Shown here: piece by piece, positions 53,844 to 61,884 of the stretch
Position numbering within the stretch: position 1 is the first letter of the stretch
Layout: each line of letters starts with the position of its first letter
DNA from: JBMDXK01 sp048594375
GTDB lineage: Bacteria; Pseudomonadota; Alphaproteobacteria; Rhizobiales; Methylopilaceae
Direction of reading: 5' to 3'
Assembly (NCBI GenBank): GCA_048594375.1
Contig: JBMDXK010000034.1
Coordinates: forward strand, 124,001-188,000
Length of the DNA stretch: 64,000 nucleotides
Translations under genes and position numbers: made by a program
Notes under the pieces: model-generated
What the model was told of the DNA's origin: nothing
The model's input: the letters and a program-made list of their open reading frames with translations, nothing else
Databases searched by the model: none

Positions 53844-54100
53844 GATTGCACCTCCACCTCTGTTTCAGGATTTGATGCCGATACACCGATGCCCATTTCT
53901 TCAAGATCACCGTAACCATCAATGTAGTTTGGATAACCGCTATCCTGTGCAATAACTTCCGCGATATGGCGAGCGTGACCTTCGATATCTTCAATGTGGT
54001 GATAATCTTTAGAAAAGTCATTCATGAACTCTTCCGTGAATTTGCTCTCATCAAGCGTAACCTCTACCTCTTGTATGACAGTCACTATAAATTTCTTCAT
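53840..54100 (-). CDS. Hypothetical early phage protein
   Basis: An 86-residue protein starting MKKFIVTVIQEVEVTLDESK, with HAR and acidic segments. It resembles small phage proteins of unknown role. The ATG at 54100 after AAGGGG is preferred to a long upstream extension at 54250 that overlaps the chimeric gene. The ends overlap the neighbouring genes by 4 bp or less. Confidence 0.65.
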   Translation of the reverse strand: MKKFIVTVIQEVEVTLDESKFTEEFMNDFSKDYHHIEDIEGHARHIAEVIAQDSGYPNYIDGYGDLEEMGIGVSASNPETEVEVQS

Positions 54101-54102
54101 TT

Positions 54103-54321
54103 TCAATTCCCCTTCGTTTTCCGCAACGAGTGCATGATTGTTGTGTGATCTCTGCCGCCAAAAATCCGGCCAATGTCTAAAAGTGAAAGTCCGGTGCGCT
54201 CTTTTTCGCTCATGGCTCTGGTGGAGTCCTTGCCGGTAACGCGGCGGCACATCCCGCGAAAATCATCCTCATCAATGCTCAGCTGCTTTTTTGCAATATG
54301 GATCATTGCCAATGAGCTCAT
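54103..54321 (-). CDS. GemA N-terminus / DnaA domain IV chimera
   Basis: A 72-residue product. Residues 1-42 repeat the GemA N-terminus (one substitution, Asn to Ser); residues 43-72 are TGLSLLDIGRIFGGRDHTTI and MHSLRKTKG, the DNA-binding signature of DnaA domain IV. The switch falls at 54195/54196. It may be a small DnaA-C-terminal-type regulator whose start was overwritten by gemA, or a recombination remnant. The start codon follows a 9-bp hairpin holding GGAGG. Confidence 0.75.
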   Translation of the reverse strand: MSSLAMIHIAKKQLSIDEDDFRGMCRRVTGKDSTRAMSEKERTGLSLLDIGRIFGGRDHTTIMHSLRKTKGN

Positions 54322-54322
54322 G
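54196..54322 (-). repeat. gemA 5' duplication, copy 2
   Basis: Second copy of 53425-53551. Only the 5' part of gemA is present, ending at codon 42, where the sequence turns into the DnaA-domain-IV-like tail. Confidence 0.95.
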
Positions 54323-54324
54323 CG

Positions 54325-54348
54325 GCTGCCCTCCCGTAAGAGGGCAGC
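54325..54348 (-). promoter_or_regulatory. Ribosome-site hairpin before the chimera gene
   Basis: Perfect 9-bp stem GCTGCCCTC / GAGGGCAGC with a 6-base loop. The 3' arm contains GGAGGG, 8 bases before the ATG at 54321. No T-run follows, so translational control fits better than termination. Confidence 0.6.
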
Positions 54349-54354
54349 AAGGCA

Positions 54355-54567
54355 TTAGCTGCTTGCTGGTCTCCAACCGGAGAAACCATCCCGCGCCCGT
54401 TCAAGGCGGTCACTGATGATTTCAAGCAATGTTGCCAGCCTGTCAGGCCGTACATGGTGAAGATCGTTCGACTTACAATTGGATGTCTGGATAAGCAAAT
54501 CCAATACTCCACCCAAAGCCTCAATGCCTTCTGAAAGTTGGTCGCGTGGATCAGTGCTATCAAGCAT
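54355..54567 (-). CDS. Hypothetical early phage protein
   Basis: A 70-residue protein, MLDSTDPRDQLSEGIEALGG..., unrecognised and helical. A GGAGG site lies 5 bp before the ATG at 54567; it overlaps the antirepressor stop by 8 bp. It is similar in size and place to small proteins of early operons. Confidence 0.6.
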   Translation of the reverse strand: MLDSTDPRDQLSEGIEALGGVLDLLIQTSNCKSNDLHHVRPDRLATLLEIISDRLERARDGFSGWRPASS

Positions 54568-55228
54568 GTGCGCCTCCAAACATATCGATCTGGTTTGAAG
54601 TCGTATTTTCCGGCTTCAATTTCCCGAATGGCGTACCTGCTGGCGCTTCCTGTATCAGGCCAAGTTGCAACATATCGCTGATCGTTTGTACCAGCTTTGG
54701 ACGTGATGCCGAGCCGCTTTTGTAAAGCTTCTCGAAGTCCCACCCTAGTTCCATAGCTCTTAGAACGCGGATGCGCAGCGGCTTGCGTTGCAGTGCATCC
54801 ATTTTGAGTGATGCTAAGAGATCGCTGCGCGTTTCCATTTCCCCAAAAATGCGCTGGCGGTAATAGTTGGCGATCAGCAACTTGATTTCGTTGCGTGTTG
54901 CCCGTACGGCCTCCCGCGCCTCTTCCTTCACGCGGCTGACTGTAATTCCGGCCAGCCACATCATAAAGTCCGGATAGGCAACGCAGAGCATTTGATACGT
55001 CTTCCCATCGGCTCCAGTTGTGGCCTTCAAGGCCACGACTGAACCACTTTCTGCATCTGTCAGCACCTTGCGCTGACGCGACCAAGAAAGCCCCAAAAGA
55101 TCGCAAATCGGCTTGGCGGGAATATAAGCTTCCCCATCGCGCCAAAGCCACGCTATCTCCCGTCCATGCACTTTGATGTAGTCGATCAAATCGCCCTTGA
55201 AGGGCAAAGGTATGACTGTAGCTGTCAT
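54560..55228 (-). CDS. Antirepressor-like protein with P22_AR_N domain
   Basis: A 222-residue protein starting MTATVIPLPF. Residues 1-110 match the P22 antirepressor N-terminal domain (LIDYIKVHGREIAWLW, LGLSWSRQRKVLTDAESGS). The C-terminal part has a helical DNA-binding appearance. In other phages it inactivates the repressor. The ATG at 55228 follows GGAGAAGA; the upstream extension to 55300 is not needed. Confidence 0.85.
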   Translation of the reverse strand: MTATVIPLPFKGDLIDYIKVHGREIAWLWRDGEAYIPAKPICDLLGLSWSRQRKVLTDAESGSVVALKATTGADGKTYQMLCVAYPDFMMWLAGITVSRVKEEAREAVRATRNEIKLLIANYYRQRIFGEMETRSDLLASLKMDALQRKPLRIRVLRAMELGWDFEKLYKSGSASRPKLVQTISDMLQLGLIQEAPAGTPFGKLKPENTTSNQIDMFGGAHA

Positions 55229-55462
55229 ATTCTTCTCCGTTTGAGACTGGAACCGTGAAGGTTCCGGAAGTTGAACACATCGCAAACGGACGATGCCCAC
55301 GCGCCTTTAGGCTCACGCCTTGGACATGCGCGCGCGGCTTCCGGAAGATGATCGTCTCAAGGGAGACGCCATTTCGAGGCGTAACCGCCGTTTGCTCTGC
55401 GGTTCCAGTGCTGTTCAAGGCACTTGCGAACGTGAAGAACGTGCGACGGTTTGCTAAATTTG
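55229..55462. other. Untranslated leader before the antirepressor gene
   Basis: 234 bases without a minus-strand gene. GGAACC / GGTTCC (stem, loop of 5) lies about 20 nt before the antirepressor start. A TTGACA occurs at the far edge (minus strand, 55466-55461), but no good -10 follows at the right spacing, so a promoter is only a possibility. Confidence 0.35.
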
Positions 55463-56029
55463 TCAATACCTGCGAAGAACAGGCTGTAAAGTTGTTCGGT
55501 CTCCGGGGAAAAATGGAGGAACTACGGATAAATCTCCCGCTGCAATGTTTGCTTCGTAAGTTGCAGCAATACGATTCTCTGTCGGATCGTCCATCTGAAC
55601 CAACCGCCAACTTTCTGGCATCCTCATATCGCCCGTTTTGTAAGGCAACATATGTTTGCTCGCGTAGAAAATCTTTTCTGCTGTATGCAGAATAAGAGGA
55701 GCCATTTCTTGTCGTCTCAACACTGCCATTTCTTCTGGAGACCATTCCTCTATTTCGTCCTCGTCTGGCAATAGATCTGGCCAAGAATAAGGAAATGCAT
55801 CCCATTGCGTGAATTTGGCCTCCCATTTTTCGAACCAAGGCCAAATCCAAGGAACATTCCCCAAAGTTTCCGCCGCTTGTTTTTCCAATTTCCGCATGAC
55901 GTTGCCAGTTATCATGACTTCGATGAACGGCTCTCGTAGCGTCTTTAACTCGTCTTCTGCTCCATTGATTTCTTGTGTCACCTGATCCCAAGCCTGTGAA
56001 GCAAGTTCTCTGTCTGAAAAGTTGGTCAT
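55463..56029 (-). CDS. Hypothetical phage protein
   Basis: A 188-residue acidic protein, MTNFSDRELASQAWDQVTQE..., with a Trp/Pro-rich middle (PWIWPWFEKWEAKFTQWDAF). It is not recognised. AGGAGGA lies just before the ATG at 56029, and TCCTCCT stands 16 nt upstream, so the ribosome site can be paired away. The 601-residue frame that overlaps it is a shadow. Confidence 0.72.
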   Translation of the reverse strand: MTNFSDRELASQAWDQVTQEINGAEDELKTLREPFIEVMITGNVMRKLEKQAAETLGNVPWIWPWFEKWEAKFTQWDAFPYSWPDLLPDEDEIEEWSPEEMAVLRRQEMAPLILHTAEKIFYASKHMLPYKTGDMRMPESWRLVQMDDPTENRIAATYEANIAAGDLSVVPPFFPGDRTTLQPVLRRY

Positions 56030-56033
56030 AACT

Positions 56034-56063
56034 TCCTCCTTTGATTGCAAAATTGCAGGAGGA
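56034..56063 (-). promoter_or_regulatory. Ribosome-site-sequestering stem
   Basis: TCCTCCT (56063-56057 on the minus strand) is complementary to AGGAGGA (56040-56034), the ribosome site of the 188-residue gene. An inner GCAA/TTGC pairing shortens the loop. Looks like a translational on/off element. Confidence 0.55.
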
Positions 56064-56103
56064 TATAGTGCAGATAGATAACTGTTTGTCCATGATTACC
56101 CCC

Positions 56104-56745
56104 TCACGCTTTCGCCAGATCAATGGTTACGGCTTCCCACGCCGCACCTTGGCTTTTGCGTTCATAAACCCTCACATAGGTTTTTGAACCCACAACGCGG
56201 ATCGCGTCTTTAATGGCTTGCATAGCCCTCTGCCACCGCTCGTCTGTAATTTCCAGCCGCAACAGCATGAAGATCTCGGAACGGTTGATTTTACCTTCCT
56301 TATCCGTATTGAAAGCGCGGGTCACAACCGCCTGAATTTCAGGGCGGCTATCGGCAGACCATTCATTCAGGCATTCATCCAGCAAGCCTTTTGCCATTTG
56401 CAGCTCAGAACCAAAATCAAGCTGGTCAGAAACCGCAACCTGCACTTTCATCAAGCCATCAATGGTTTGATAGGTGCGGTTGCCTTTAGCGCCGCCTTTA
56501 GTCACGCTATATTGTTGCGCCAGCAGGGCATCCAAAGCGCCCAAATCCTCAAAGGTATGGCCTTTAAAGCGCCCCACACGGCCACTTAATTCTATGGCAT
56601 AGCCGTGAATTTTACGCACTGTTTCGTCTTCAAGTTTATGCTGTGGTTTCACCAGTTCCAGCGGCACCAGATTGCCTTTGGCATCGGTCATATAAGCTTT
56701 ACCCTTAACATCAATCACACCAGCATTTTCAATTGCTTCACTCAT
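56104..56745 (-). CDS. DUF3164 protein
   Basis: A 213-residue DUF3164 protein, common in Mu-like early regions. It has AYMTDAKGNLVPLELVKPQH and ALLAQQYSVTKGGAKGNRTY; the middle FNTDKEGKINRSEIFMLLRL is family-typical. Its function is unknown. It precedes the Trp-rich 188-residue gene by 74 bp. Confidence 0.9.
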   Translation of the reverse strand: MSEAIENAGVIDVKGKAYMTDAKGNLVPLELVKPQHKLEDETVRKIHGYAIELSGRVGRFKGHTFEDLGALDALLAQQYSVTKGGAKGNRTYQTIDGLMKVQVAVSDQLDFGSELQMAKGLLDECLNEWSADSRPEIQAVVTRAFNTDKEGKINRSEIFMLLRLEITDERWQRAMQAIKDAIRVVGSKTYVRVYERKSQGAAWEAVTIDLAKA

Positions 56746-56761
56746 CGTTATTCCCCTTGTT

Positions 56762-57043
56762 TTAAATCAGATTTTTAAGCGCCGGATGAGCGCAAACATT
56801 TGAATTGGGCGTGTCTATTGCTGTGACAAGCAGCAACATGTTTTCGTTGATGGCAGCGGCGCGGCAAAGTTGCTGTAACCGCAGCATTTGCCCTTCTTGC
56901 AGCAGCGCCGAAGCCTGAATAAGCCGGAGATGCTGGATCAGCACCGGAAACTCTTCTACTCTCAAGGCATCTGCCTCTTGATGCAGTTCCAGAGCCTTGA
57001 TCAACCGGCCGAGATCATCAGAAACAGGTGGCGTTCTACTCAT
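56762..57043 (-). CDS. Hypothetical early phage protein
   Basis: A 93-residue helical protein starting MSRTPPVSDDLGRLIKALEL, with heptad-like Leu spacing through the middle. It is unrecognised. The ATG at 57043 overlaps the stop of the 127-residue gene by 8 bp, and is preferred over 57100. Confidence 0.65.
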   Translation of the reverse strand: MSRTPPVSDDLGRLIKALELHQEADALRVEEFPVLIQHLRLIQASALLQEGQMLRLQQLCRAAAINENMLLLVTAIDTPNSNVCAHPALKNLI

Positions 57044-57419
57044 TGTCCCCCTCCATCTGCCGTGAATGCGGACAGCGCTTACAGGCATTCCACAAAGCAA
57101 CCCGCGTTGCGCTGGTAGCTCTAAAGTCTTCGGACTGCTCCAACAAACAACGGTCGCGACCGATTTCGCCGATTACGGGGCAATCTACCTTTTCCGACAT
57201 CAATGCACCCCGCACCATGCCCTCAATCCGCGAGGCATCGGTGGCCGAGTATTTACCGTTGATGACGTTGCTCACCGCTGCCTTGCTGTAATTGATCCGC
57301 TTTGCCGCTCCGCCCAACCCTTCACGGTCAGAAATTGCAGCAAGCTCTTTCACCCAATCGGGCAGCTTATTGCCATAAGCCTCTGTTGCCTTTTGTAAAA
57401 AAGTACGCGCCTCAATCAT
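57036..57419 (-). CDS. HTH protein with C-terminal Cys motif, early regulator
   Basis: A 127-residue protein. The N-terminal half has a helix-turn-helix, GGAAKRINYSKAAVSNVING, and the C-terminal part four Cys: CPVIGEIGRDRC ... ACKRCPHS. This layout is common to early genes next to MuB in B3/D3112-type phages. It may regulate early transcription. It overlaps the upstream gene by 4 bp. Confidence 0.78.
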   Translation of the reverse strand: MIEARTFLQKATEAYGNKLPDWVKELAAISDREGLGGAAKRINYSKAAVSNVINGKYSATDASRIEGMVRGALMSEKVDCPVIGEIGRDRCLLEQSEDFRATSATRVALWNACKRCPHSRQMEGDNE

Positions 57420-58009
57420 GGCTGCACCTCTTTGGCTTCAGCTTCACCAAGAACAGTTGCACTGTTAGGATCAAACACCGCATCCGCTCTTAAAATTTGC
57501 GGTGCCTGTGCGCCAATGTCCTTGATCAGGCGATAGCGTGTTTCTTCAGCGGGTTCTCCTTTTTTATCAATGGCAAGAATACTTACCCGCGCAAGCTCCT
57601 GAAAATAACGCTTGGCTGTGCTGCGCTTTATGGCGGAATATTCTGCAATTTCAGAGGCTGTAAAAACCTTTGCCATGCGGATTGAACGCCACAAGGTTGC
57701 ATTGATCAGCTCTTCACATTCGCTGCCATCTCGCCTCAACCGTGGTGTATCGCGAGGCTTTTTCAGCAAAACATACTGTTTATGCCCTTTGCTGTTCATG
57801 CCTGATTGAGAAGCATAGCCACCTGCGATCAGCCTTTTTACAAAATCAGCAATATTATCACGGCGGTCATTTGTTCTGTCCGCAACATCATTGATTGACC
57901 ATGCCCCACATTCATCCAGTTCACGCATGATCTGCCAAAAACCGGAATGTCCGCGCGGCACGGTAACTTTCATCGTAATGGCAGCGTTCTGTTCCCCTTT
58001 TTTATTCAT
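57416..58009 (-). CDS. Winged-helix-type early phage protein
   Basis: A 197-residue protein with two helix-turn-helix-like stretches: WSINDVADRTNDRRDNIADF (about 35-55) and FTASEIAEYSAIKRSTAKRY (about 115-135). Such double-wing proteins follow MuB in B3-like phages. It may assist the MuA/MuB replication complex or regulate early genes. The start overlaps the MuB stop. Confidence 0.75.
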   Translation of the reverse strand: MNKKGEQNAAITMKVTVPRGHSGFWQIMRELDECGAWSINDVADRTNDRRDNIADFVKRLIAGGYASQSGMNSKGHKQYVLLKKPRDTPRLRRDGSECEELINATLWRSIRMAKVFTASEIAEYSAIKRSTAKRYFQELARVSILAIDKKGEPAEETRYRLIKDIGAQAPQILRADAVFDPNSATVLGEAEAKEVQP

Positions 58010-58758
58010 TATGCAGCCCTCCTTGGTTCAGGAGCTTTGCTGCTGATAACACTTGCCGCACCGCCAAAGGTGGCAAGATCAATCAGGCTTTCGCCTGTCA
58101 CCTGCGCCACATGCTCAACACGCGCAAGGTTCACCACAATACGGCGGGTATTGCCCTTGGTTTGCTTGAGAATGGCCTTTGCCAGATCGTCTGCAATCTG
58201 GATGTTGGAAGAGCAACAGCTTTTCACCAGCTGAGCAAAATCATCCCCATCACACGGCACAGCCGCAACCCAGCCCAGCATCCGGTTATGCACACGCTCG
58301 AATGCTTCCAGCTGCTTGGGCAAGGTTTCCTCACCAATCAGCACAATCGGTGCCATGCTTTTGTCGTGCAGCTCACGCGCCAAATCGATGAACTTCTTGT
58401 GTGCAACATGGTGCGCTTCGTCAATAATCAGCGGTCTGCGAATATCAGCGGAAAGAATGCGAATGGCTTCCTCAATCATTTCCGGCACCGAGCCTTTAGG
58501 CCGCTGCACACCCAGCTCTTTCAGAATGGACATGAGCAAACTCTTGGCCGTGGTGAACTGGCCGCACTCCACATACAGCGCACGGTAACGGTTCGCGCCA
58601 TAAATTGCGGCCTTGGTTTTACCCAAGCCCGAAACCCCGTAAAAACACCCCAAGCCGGGCAGATCAGGCCTGCGCTGCACCAGCTTTTCCAGCAGAATTG
58701 AAAATGCCGAAACATTTTTCAAGGGCGCTGGACGATTGACTTTTATGATATCTGTCAT
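58009..58758 (-). CDS. MuB-like AAA ATPase, transposition target selector
   Basis: A 249-residue AAA+ ATPase. Walker A is GVSGLGKTKAAIYG and Walker B PLIIDEAHHVAHKKF, with sensor MAPIVLIGEETLPKQL. In Mu, B binds target DNA, stimulates MuA and gives target immunity. It lies 82 bp after MuA, as in the B3 group. Confidence 0.92.
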   Translation of the reverse strand: MTDIIKVNRPAPLKNVSAFSILLEKLVQRRPDLPGLGCFYGVSGLGKTKAAIYGANRYRALYVECGQFTTAKSLLMSILKELGVQRPKGSVPEMIEEAIRILSADIRRPLIIDEAHHVAHKKFIDLARELHDKSMAPIVLIGEETLPKQLEAFERVHNRMLGWVAAVPCDGDDFAQLVKSCCSSNIQIADDLAKAILKQTKGNTRRIVVNLARVEHVAQVTGESLIDLATFGGAASVISSKAPEPRRAA

Positions 58759-58840
58759 AATATCCCCATATTCACGTTACATGGCTGTCCCAACAGCCGC
58801 TTTGAAAAGTCCAGAGTTCCCGCTCCAGACTTTCCATTCT

Positions 58841-61174
58841 TCAGGGTGCTAAAAAGCTGTCCCCGAAAAATTCATGATCGCCCTTTTGGGCACGAAACTC
58901 ATTGCTTTGCTCATATCGTCCAAGCCAAACGCCATCGGTCGCCGATACCGGCTCACCCCGTTCAATGGCTTGGCGCAGCAGCACCGCGCGGCGATAACGG
59001 TCGCGTTCGCTTTCTGGCAAAGCCACCACATTGCTTGCTTCCGGTATGTGCGCTGTACGGGCAGCTGCAATTTCCGCTTGCCGCGCATCCACCAGCGCAT
59101 TCACGTTGAGGCGGCTTTGCTCGTTCTGCTCTGCCTCAAGTTCAGCAATCAGGCGGCGGTGTTCCGCAGCTTGCGCCTCGGACATTGGCTCAACCGGATG
59201 CAGCCGGTCGCCATATTCCGCAAAAGCATCCAGAGCCGCCTCAATTTGCTGCGTAGAGTGCCGCTCTTCACGTTTAGGCAACGCCACCACGTTCGGCTCA
59301 TCCCGTGCCGCTACTTCCAAAGAACGTTCAAGCAGTTCTTTTCCTTTTTTAATACGCTTCATTTCAGCTTTGACTTTAGCCGTAGCCTCTGCCATCAGCT
59401 CGTTATTCATTTCTTTGGCGGCCTTAACCACCGTTTCTGGATGAATACCGCAGAGTTCAGGGCAAATTGCTTCACACAAGAAACGGCCACCGTCCTGCTC
59501 AAACACATAGGCTTTGCCCAGATCGTCAGGGTCTTGGCGTACAAAGACGTGAGTGCCAACCATGACGCTGGGTGTCATGTAATAGTTGTGGCTGATTTTA
59601 ACGCCGAACTTGGTCACGATACGCAAGCCATCTTTACCCGCCACAGGCATCAGCAGCAGATCAAGCGCCCGTGCATCAACGGTGCGTATGGCTTTATTGC
59701 TCTCTGCGGCCACCTGAAACGGCGTTTTGTTCTTGATGCCAGAATGCGGACGGTGCAGGTAAATCTTGGCTACCCAGTCATCGGCAAGCTTCTGCAACGC
59801 TGCGCTCGAATGCTTGACGCTAAACAGCGCCGCATCATCTTCACCAAGCCGCTGAGAAAATCCTTTGCGCCCTTCAATGGCTTTGCGATCCGCCACGTTA
59901 TGACCGATAAAACCGTCCAAAAGCGTGACACAATCATGTTGAAAGGTCTTGATAACCCGCTCCACATGGCCTTTTTGTTCAGGGCTGTAAGCGCTGGAAA
60001 GCTCCATTTCAATACCAAGGCTTTCAAACAAGCGTTTGGTGTCCCGCGCCACAAAGTCCGAGCCGTTGTCGGTCTTGATAACATCCGGCACACCCCATGC
60101 GGTGATGGCCTTGCGGATCAGCAGCGCTACTGCGCTTGCCCGTGGCGTTTTAGATACCAAAAGCACCAAGCGGCGCGTGGCAATGTCAAGGCAGGCATAA
60201 ATCGTATGCCGACCATCGGTGCAAAGAGCATCAATCGGTGATGCATCAATCTGCCAGAGCGCGTTTGGCTCAGTGATATGCCGCAAGGCACCCGTGCCGG
60301 AAAGCTTCATAGTGCTGCGGTACAAATCGGGGTTCGTAAGCTTCGTCAGCACAACATGGTTTTCTGCTTTCAAAAGCATAATAACGTGCCGGAATGTGCG
60401 TACTGGCGGCATGTCAACAGTGCGTTCAACGCCTTTTGAAACCACGTTTAACGTGTCGCCGAATTCGGATCGGCAGAGCGTCCGCACATGTTCAGCAGAA
60501 AGGTGCGGCTGGCTAGCCAAAAGCCCAAGCATGAAAGTGCGCACATCGCCATTATTGGCAATGTCAAGCACACCTGTACCTTTGCGCGATTTTGCCGGAT
60601 CAACCGCCAGCCGTGAAACAAGCCCGCTTTGCTTGGCCGAGCGCCAGCGGGTGAGGCTGCGCTTGGAAACCTGCGCAATCGTCTCGCGCACCCAAGCGTC
60701 AACGGCAATTTTACCCGCATTGTATTTGTCGCAAAAGATGGCAACCCGTCCCGCATGGCCAATGTTGAGGCCACGCGCAAAGGCGTTAAAAGCATTCACA
60801 ACCGCAAGGCGAGCATCACGCTCAAGCTTTGCGCGTCCTGTCAAATCCGTGGCGCCAAGCTCGCAAGCATCGTCTGCCGCCTGTTCCGGCGCGCCCACCA
60901 GCATGTATTTTTGGCTGTAGGCAACCTGCGCCAGTGTTGGCAAAATCCGGTAGTTGTATTCAAACCCGCCACCGCGCCCCGCACGTTTGCGCACCAGTGC
61001 CGGATGTTCATTCCAGCCTTCACGCTCTGCATGAAGCTGAATGGCACGTTCCGTTTCTGGCATATAGGGCAGTTTTTCAGCGGCGATTTCGGCAGCCGTC
61101 AGCCACTCCTTCATCGAGCGGACGCGGCCAAGCAAACCGGCTGTTTTAGTTGGGTTTTCAGGCGCAATGCTCAT
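58841..61174 (-). CDS. MuA-type DDE transposase
   Basis: A 777-residue transposase that carries out replicative transposition. The N-terminal Mu DNA-binding winged helix is at 22-95 (MKEWLTAAEIAAEKLPYMPE). The catalytic core has Asp310 in LWQIDASPIDALCTD, Asp369 in VIKTDNGSDFVARD and Glu405 in KGHVERVIKTF; the spacing of the last two is 35 residues. A Mu C-terminal beta-barrel and MuB-interacting tail follow. The core residues are intact, so activity is expected. Confidence 0.95.
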   Translation of the reverse strand: MSIAPENPTKTAGLLGRVRSMKEWLTAAEIAAEKLPYMPETERAIQLHAEREGWNEHPALVRKRAGRGGGFEYNYRILPTLAQVAYSQKYMLVGAPEQAADDACELGATDLTGRAKLERDARLAVVNAFNAFARGLNIGHAGRVAIFCDKYNAGKIAVDAWVRETIAQVSKRSLTRWRSAKQSGLVSRLAVDPAKSRKGTGVLDIANNGDVRTFMLGLLASQPHLSAEHVRTLCRSEFGDTLNVVSKGVERTVDMPPVRTFRHVIMLLKAENHVVLTKLTNPDLYRSTMKLSGTGALRHITEPNALWQIDASPIDALCTDGRHTIYACLDIATRRLVLLVSKTPRASAVALLIRKAITAWGVPDVIKTDNGSDFVARDTKRLFESLGIEMELSSAYSPEQKGHVERVIKTFQHDCVTLLDGFIGHNVADRKAIEGRKGFSQRLGEDDAALFSVKHSSAALQKLADDWVAKIYLHRPHSGIKNKTPFQVAAESNKAIRTVDARALDLLLMPVAGKDGLRIVTKFGVKISHNYYMTPSVMVGTHVFVRQDPDDLGKAYVFEQDGGRFLCEAICPELCGIHPETVVKAAKEMNNELMAEATAKVKAEMKRIKKGKELLERSLEVAARDEPNVVALPKREERHSTQQIEAALDAFAEYGDRLHPVEPMSEAQAAEHRRLIAELEAEQNEQSRLNVNALVDARQAEIAAARTAHIPEASNVVALPESERDRYRRAVLLRQAIERGEPVSATDGVWLGRYEQSNEFRAQKGDHEFFGDSFLAP

Positions 61175-61241
61175 GAAAAGACGTCCGCTGTTGAAGGAAA
61201 ACCAGTGCGCGTATCCCGCGCGGCAAAGTTGTGATTTAGTG

Positions 61242-61279
61242 GGTTCCGGCAGATGGGCTAGGAATCACCTGCCGGAACC
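61242..61279. promoter_or_regulatory. Inverted repeat between transposase and plus-strand gene
   Basis: A perfect 11-bp inverted repeat GGTTCCGGCAG / CTGCCGGAACC with a 16-base spacer, in the 135-bp divergent gap. It is 68 nt before MuA and 31 nt before the gene at 61310, so it suits an operator or a leader stem. Confidence 0.5.
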
Positions 61280-61309
61280 GTTCCACTCACCCCGAAAGGA
61301 AGAAAAAAG

Positions 61310-61642
61310 ATGAGTGAAGATCAAAACTCGTTAGAACTTGAAGAAGAAAGCAAATACATGGATGCGTTAAATGCAGCTGAGGGCGCTACATGGCCTGCCT
61401 TCGCTATCGCCGCGGCTTTATTAGATAAAGGCTTGATTGACAAAGAAACGCTCATAAAAATAACCTCTGCTCTAATTATGGACACAGAAAATGCTTTAGG
61501 CATTCAGCATTCATCTTCTTTGGTAATTTTCAGAAGACTATTGCTTGATCATAAGTTGAAAGAGGGAGATACAGTTAGAGAGCTTTGCCAATATGCGATT
61601 GAAGAGCATTTGATCAAGCAAGGCGATACATCCATACTTTAG
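61310..61642 (+). CDS. Unknown plus-strand gene inside the early operon
   Basis: A 110-residue acidic, helical protein, MSEDQNSLELEEESKYMDAL... It is not recognised. AAAGGAAG precedes the ATG, and its bases are more AT-rich than its neighbours. It points against the early genes and ends 3 bp from the convergent gene. That suggests an independently transcribed accessory gene (moron). Roles in superinfection exclusion or defence are possible but unsupported. Confidence 0.65.
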   Translation: MSEDQNSLELEEESKYMDALNAAEGATWPAFAIAAALLDKGLIDKETLIKITSALIMDTENALGIQHSSSLVIFRRLLLDHKLKEGDTVRELCQYAIEEHLIKQGDTSIL

Positions 61643-61644
61643 AT

Positions 61645-61884
61645 CTATAACTCCTGCGCACCCTCGGCTTCTTGATCGGGGGGCTTTCTTAAATCACCAA
61701 GCTCATTAAGTGTAGCAAGAACAACCTCTTTAGCAGCATCCCGCTCCGCCTGCTCCCAATCTTTAATCACACCACGAAGCTTGATCCTGATCTGCTTCCA
61801 GCCGTAATTAAGCTCCACACGCTCAATCAAGTCAGTTGCTTCTTTTAGAGCGCCAACCAATCGGATAATTCTTAAATCACTCAT
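61645..61884 (-). CDS. Hypothetical early phage protein
   Basis: A 79-residue helical protein, MSDLRIIRLVGALKEATDL..., unrecognised. The ATG at 61884 shares one base with the ParB-like gene stop (TGATG), so the genes are coupled. The preceding GTG at 61887 is less likely. Confidence 0.65.
   Translation of the reverse strand: MSDLRIIRLVGALKEATDLIERVELNYGWKQIRIKLRGVIKDWEQAERDAAKEVVLATLNELGDLRKPPDQEAEGAQEL

Noticed and set aside
53840..54250. Long form (136 codons) of the small early protein
   Set aside because: The N-terminal 50 residues overlap the chimeric gene in another frame; an internal ATG at 54100 has a proper ribosome site.
54318..56123. A 601-codon open frame on the minus strand
   Set aside because: It runs through the antirepressor-like gene and two other genes with good ribosome sites in another frame; its translation has no domain and an implausible composition. 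A shadow of GC-biased coding DNA.
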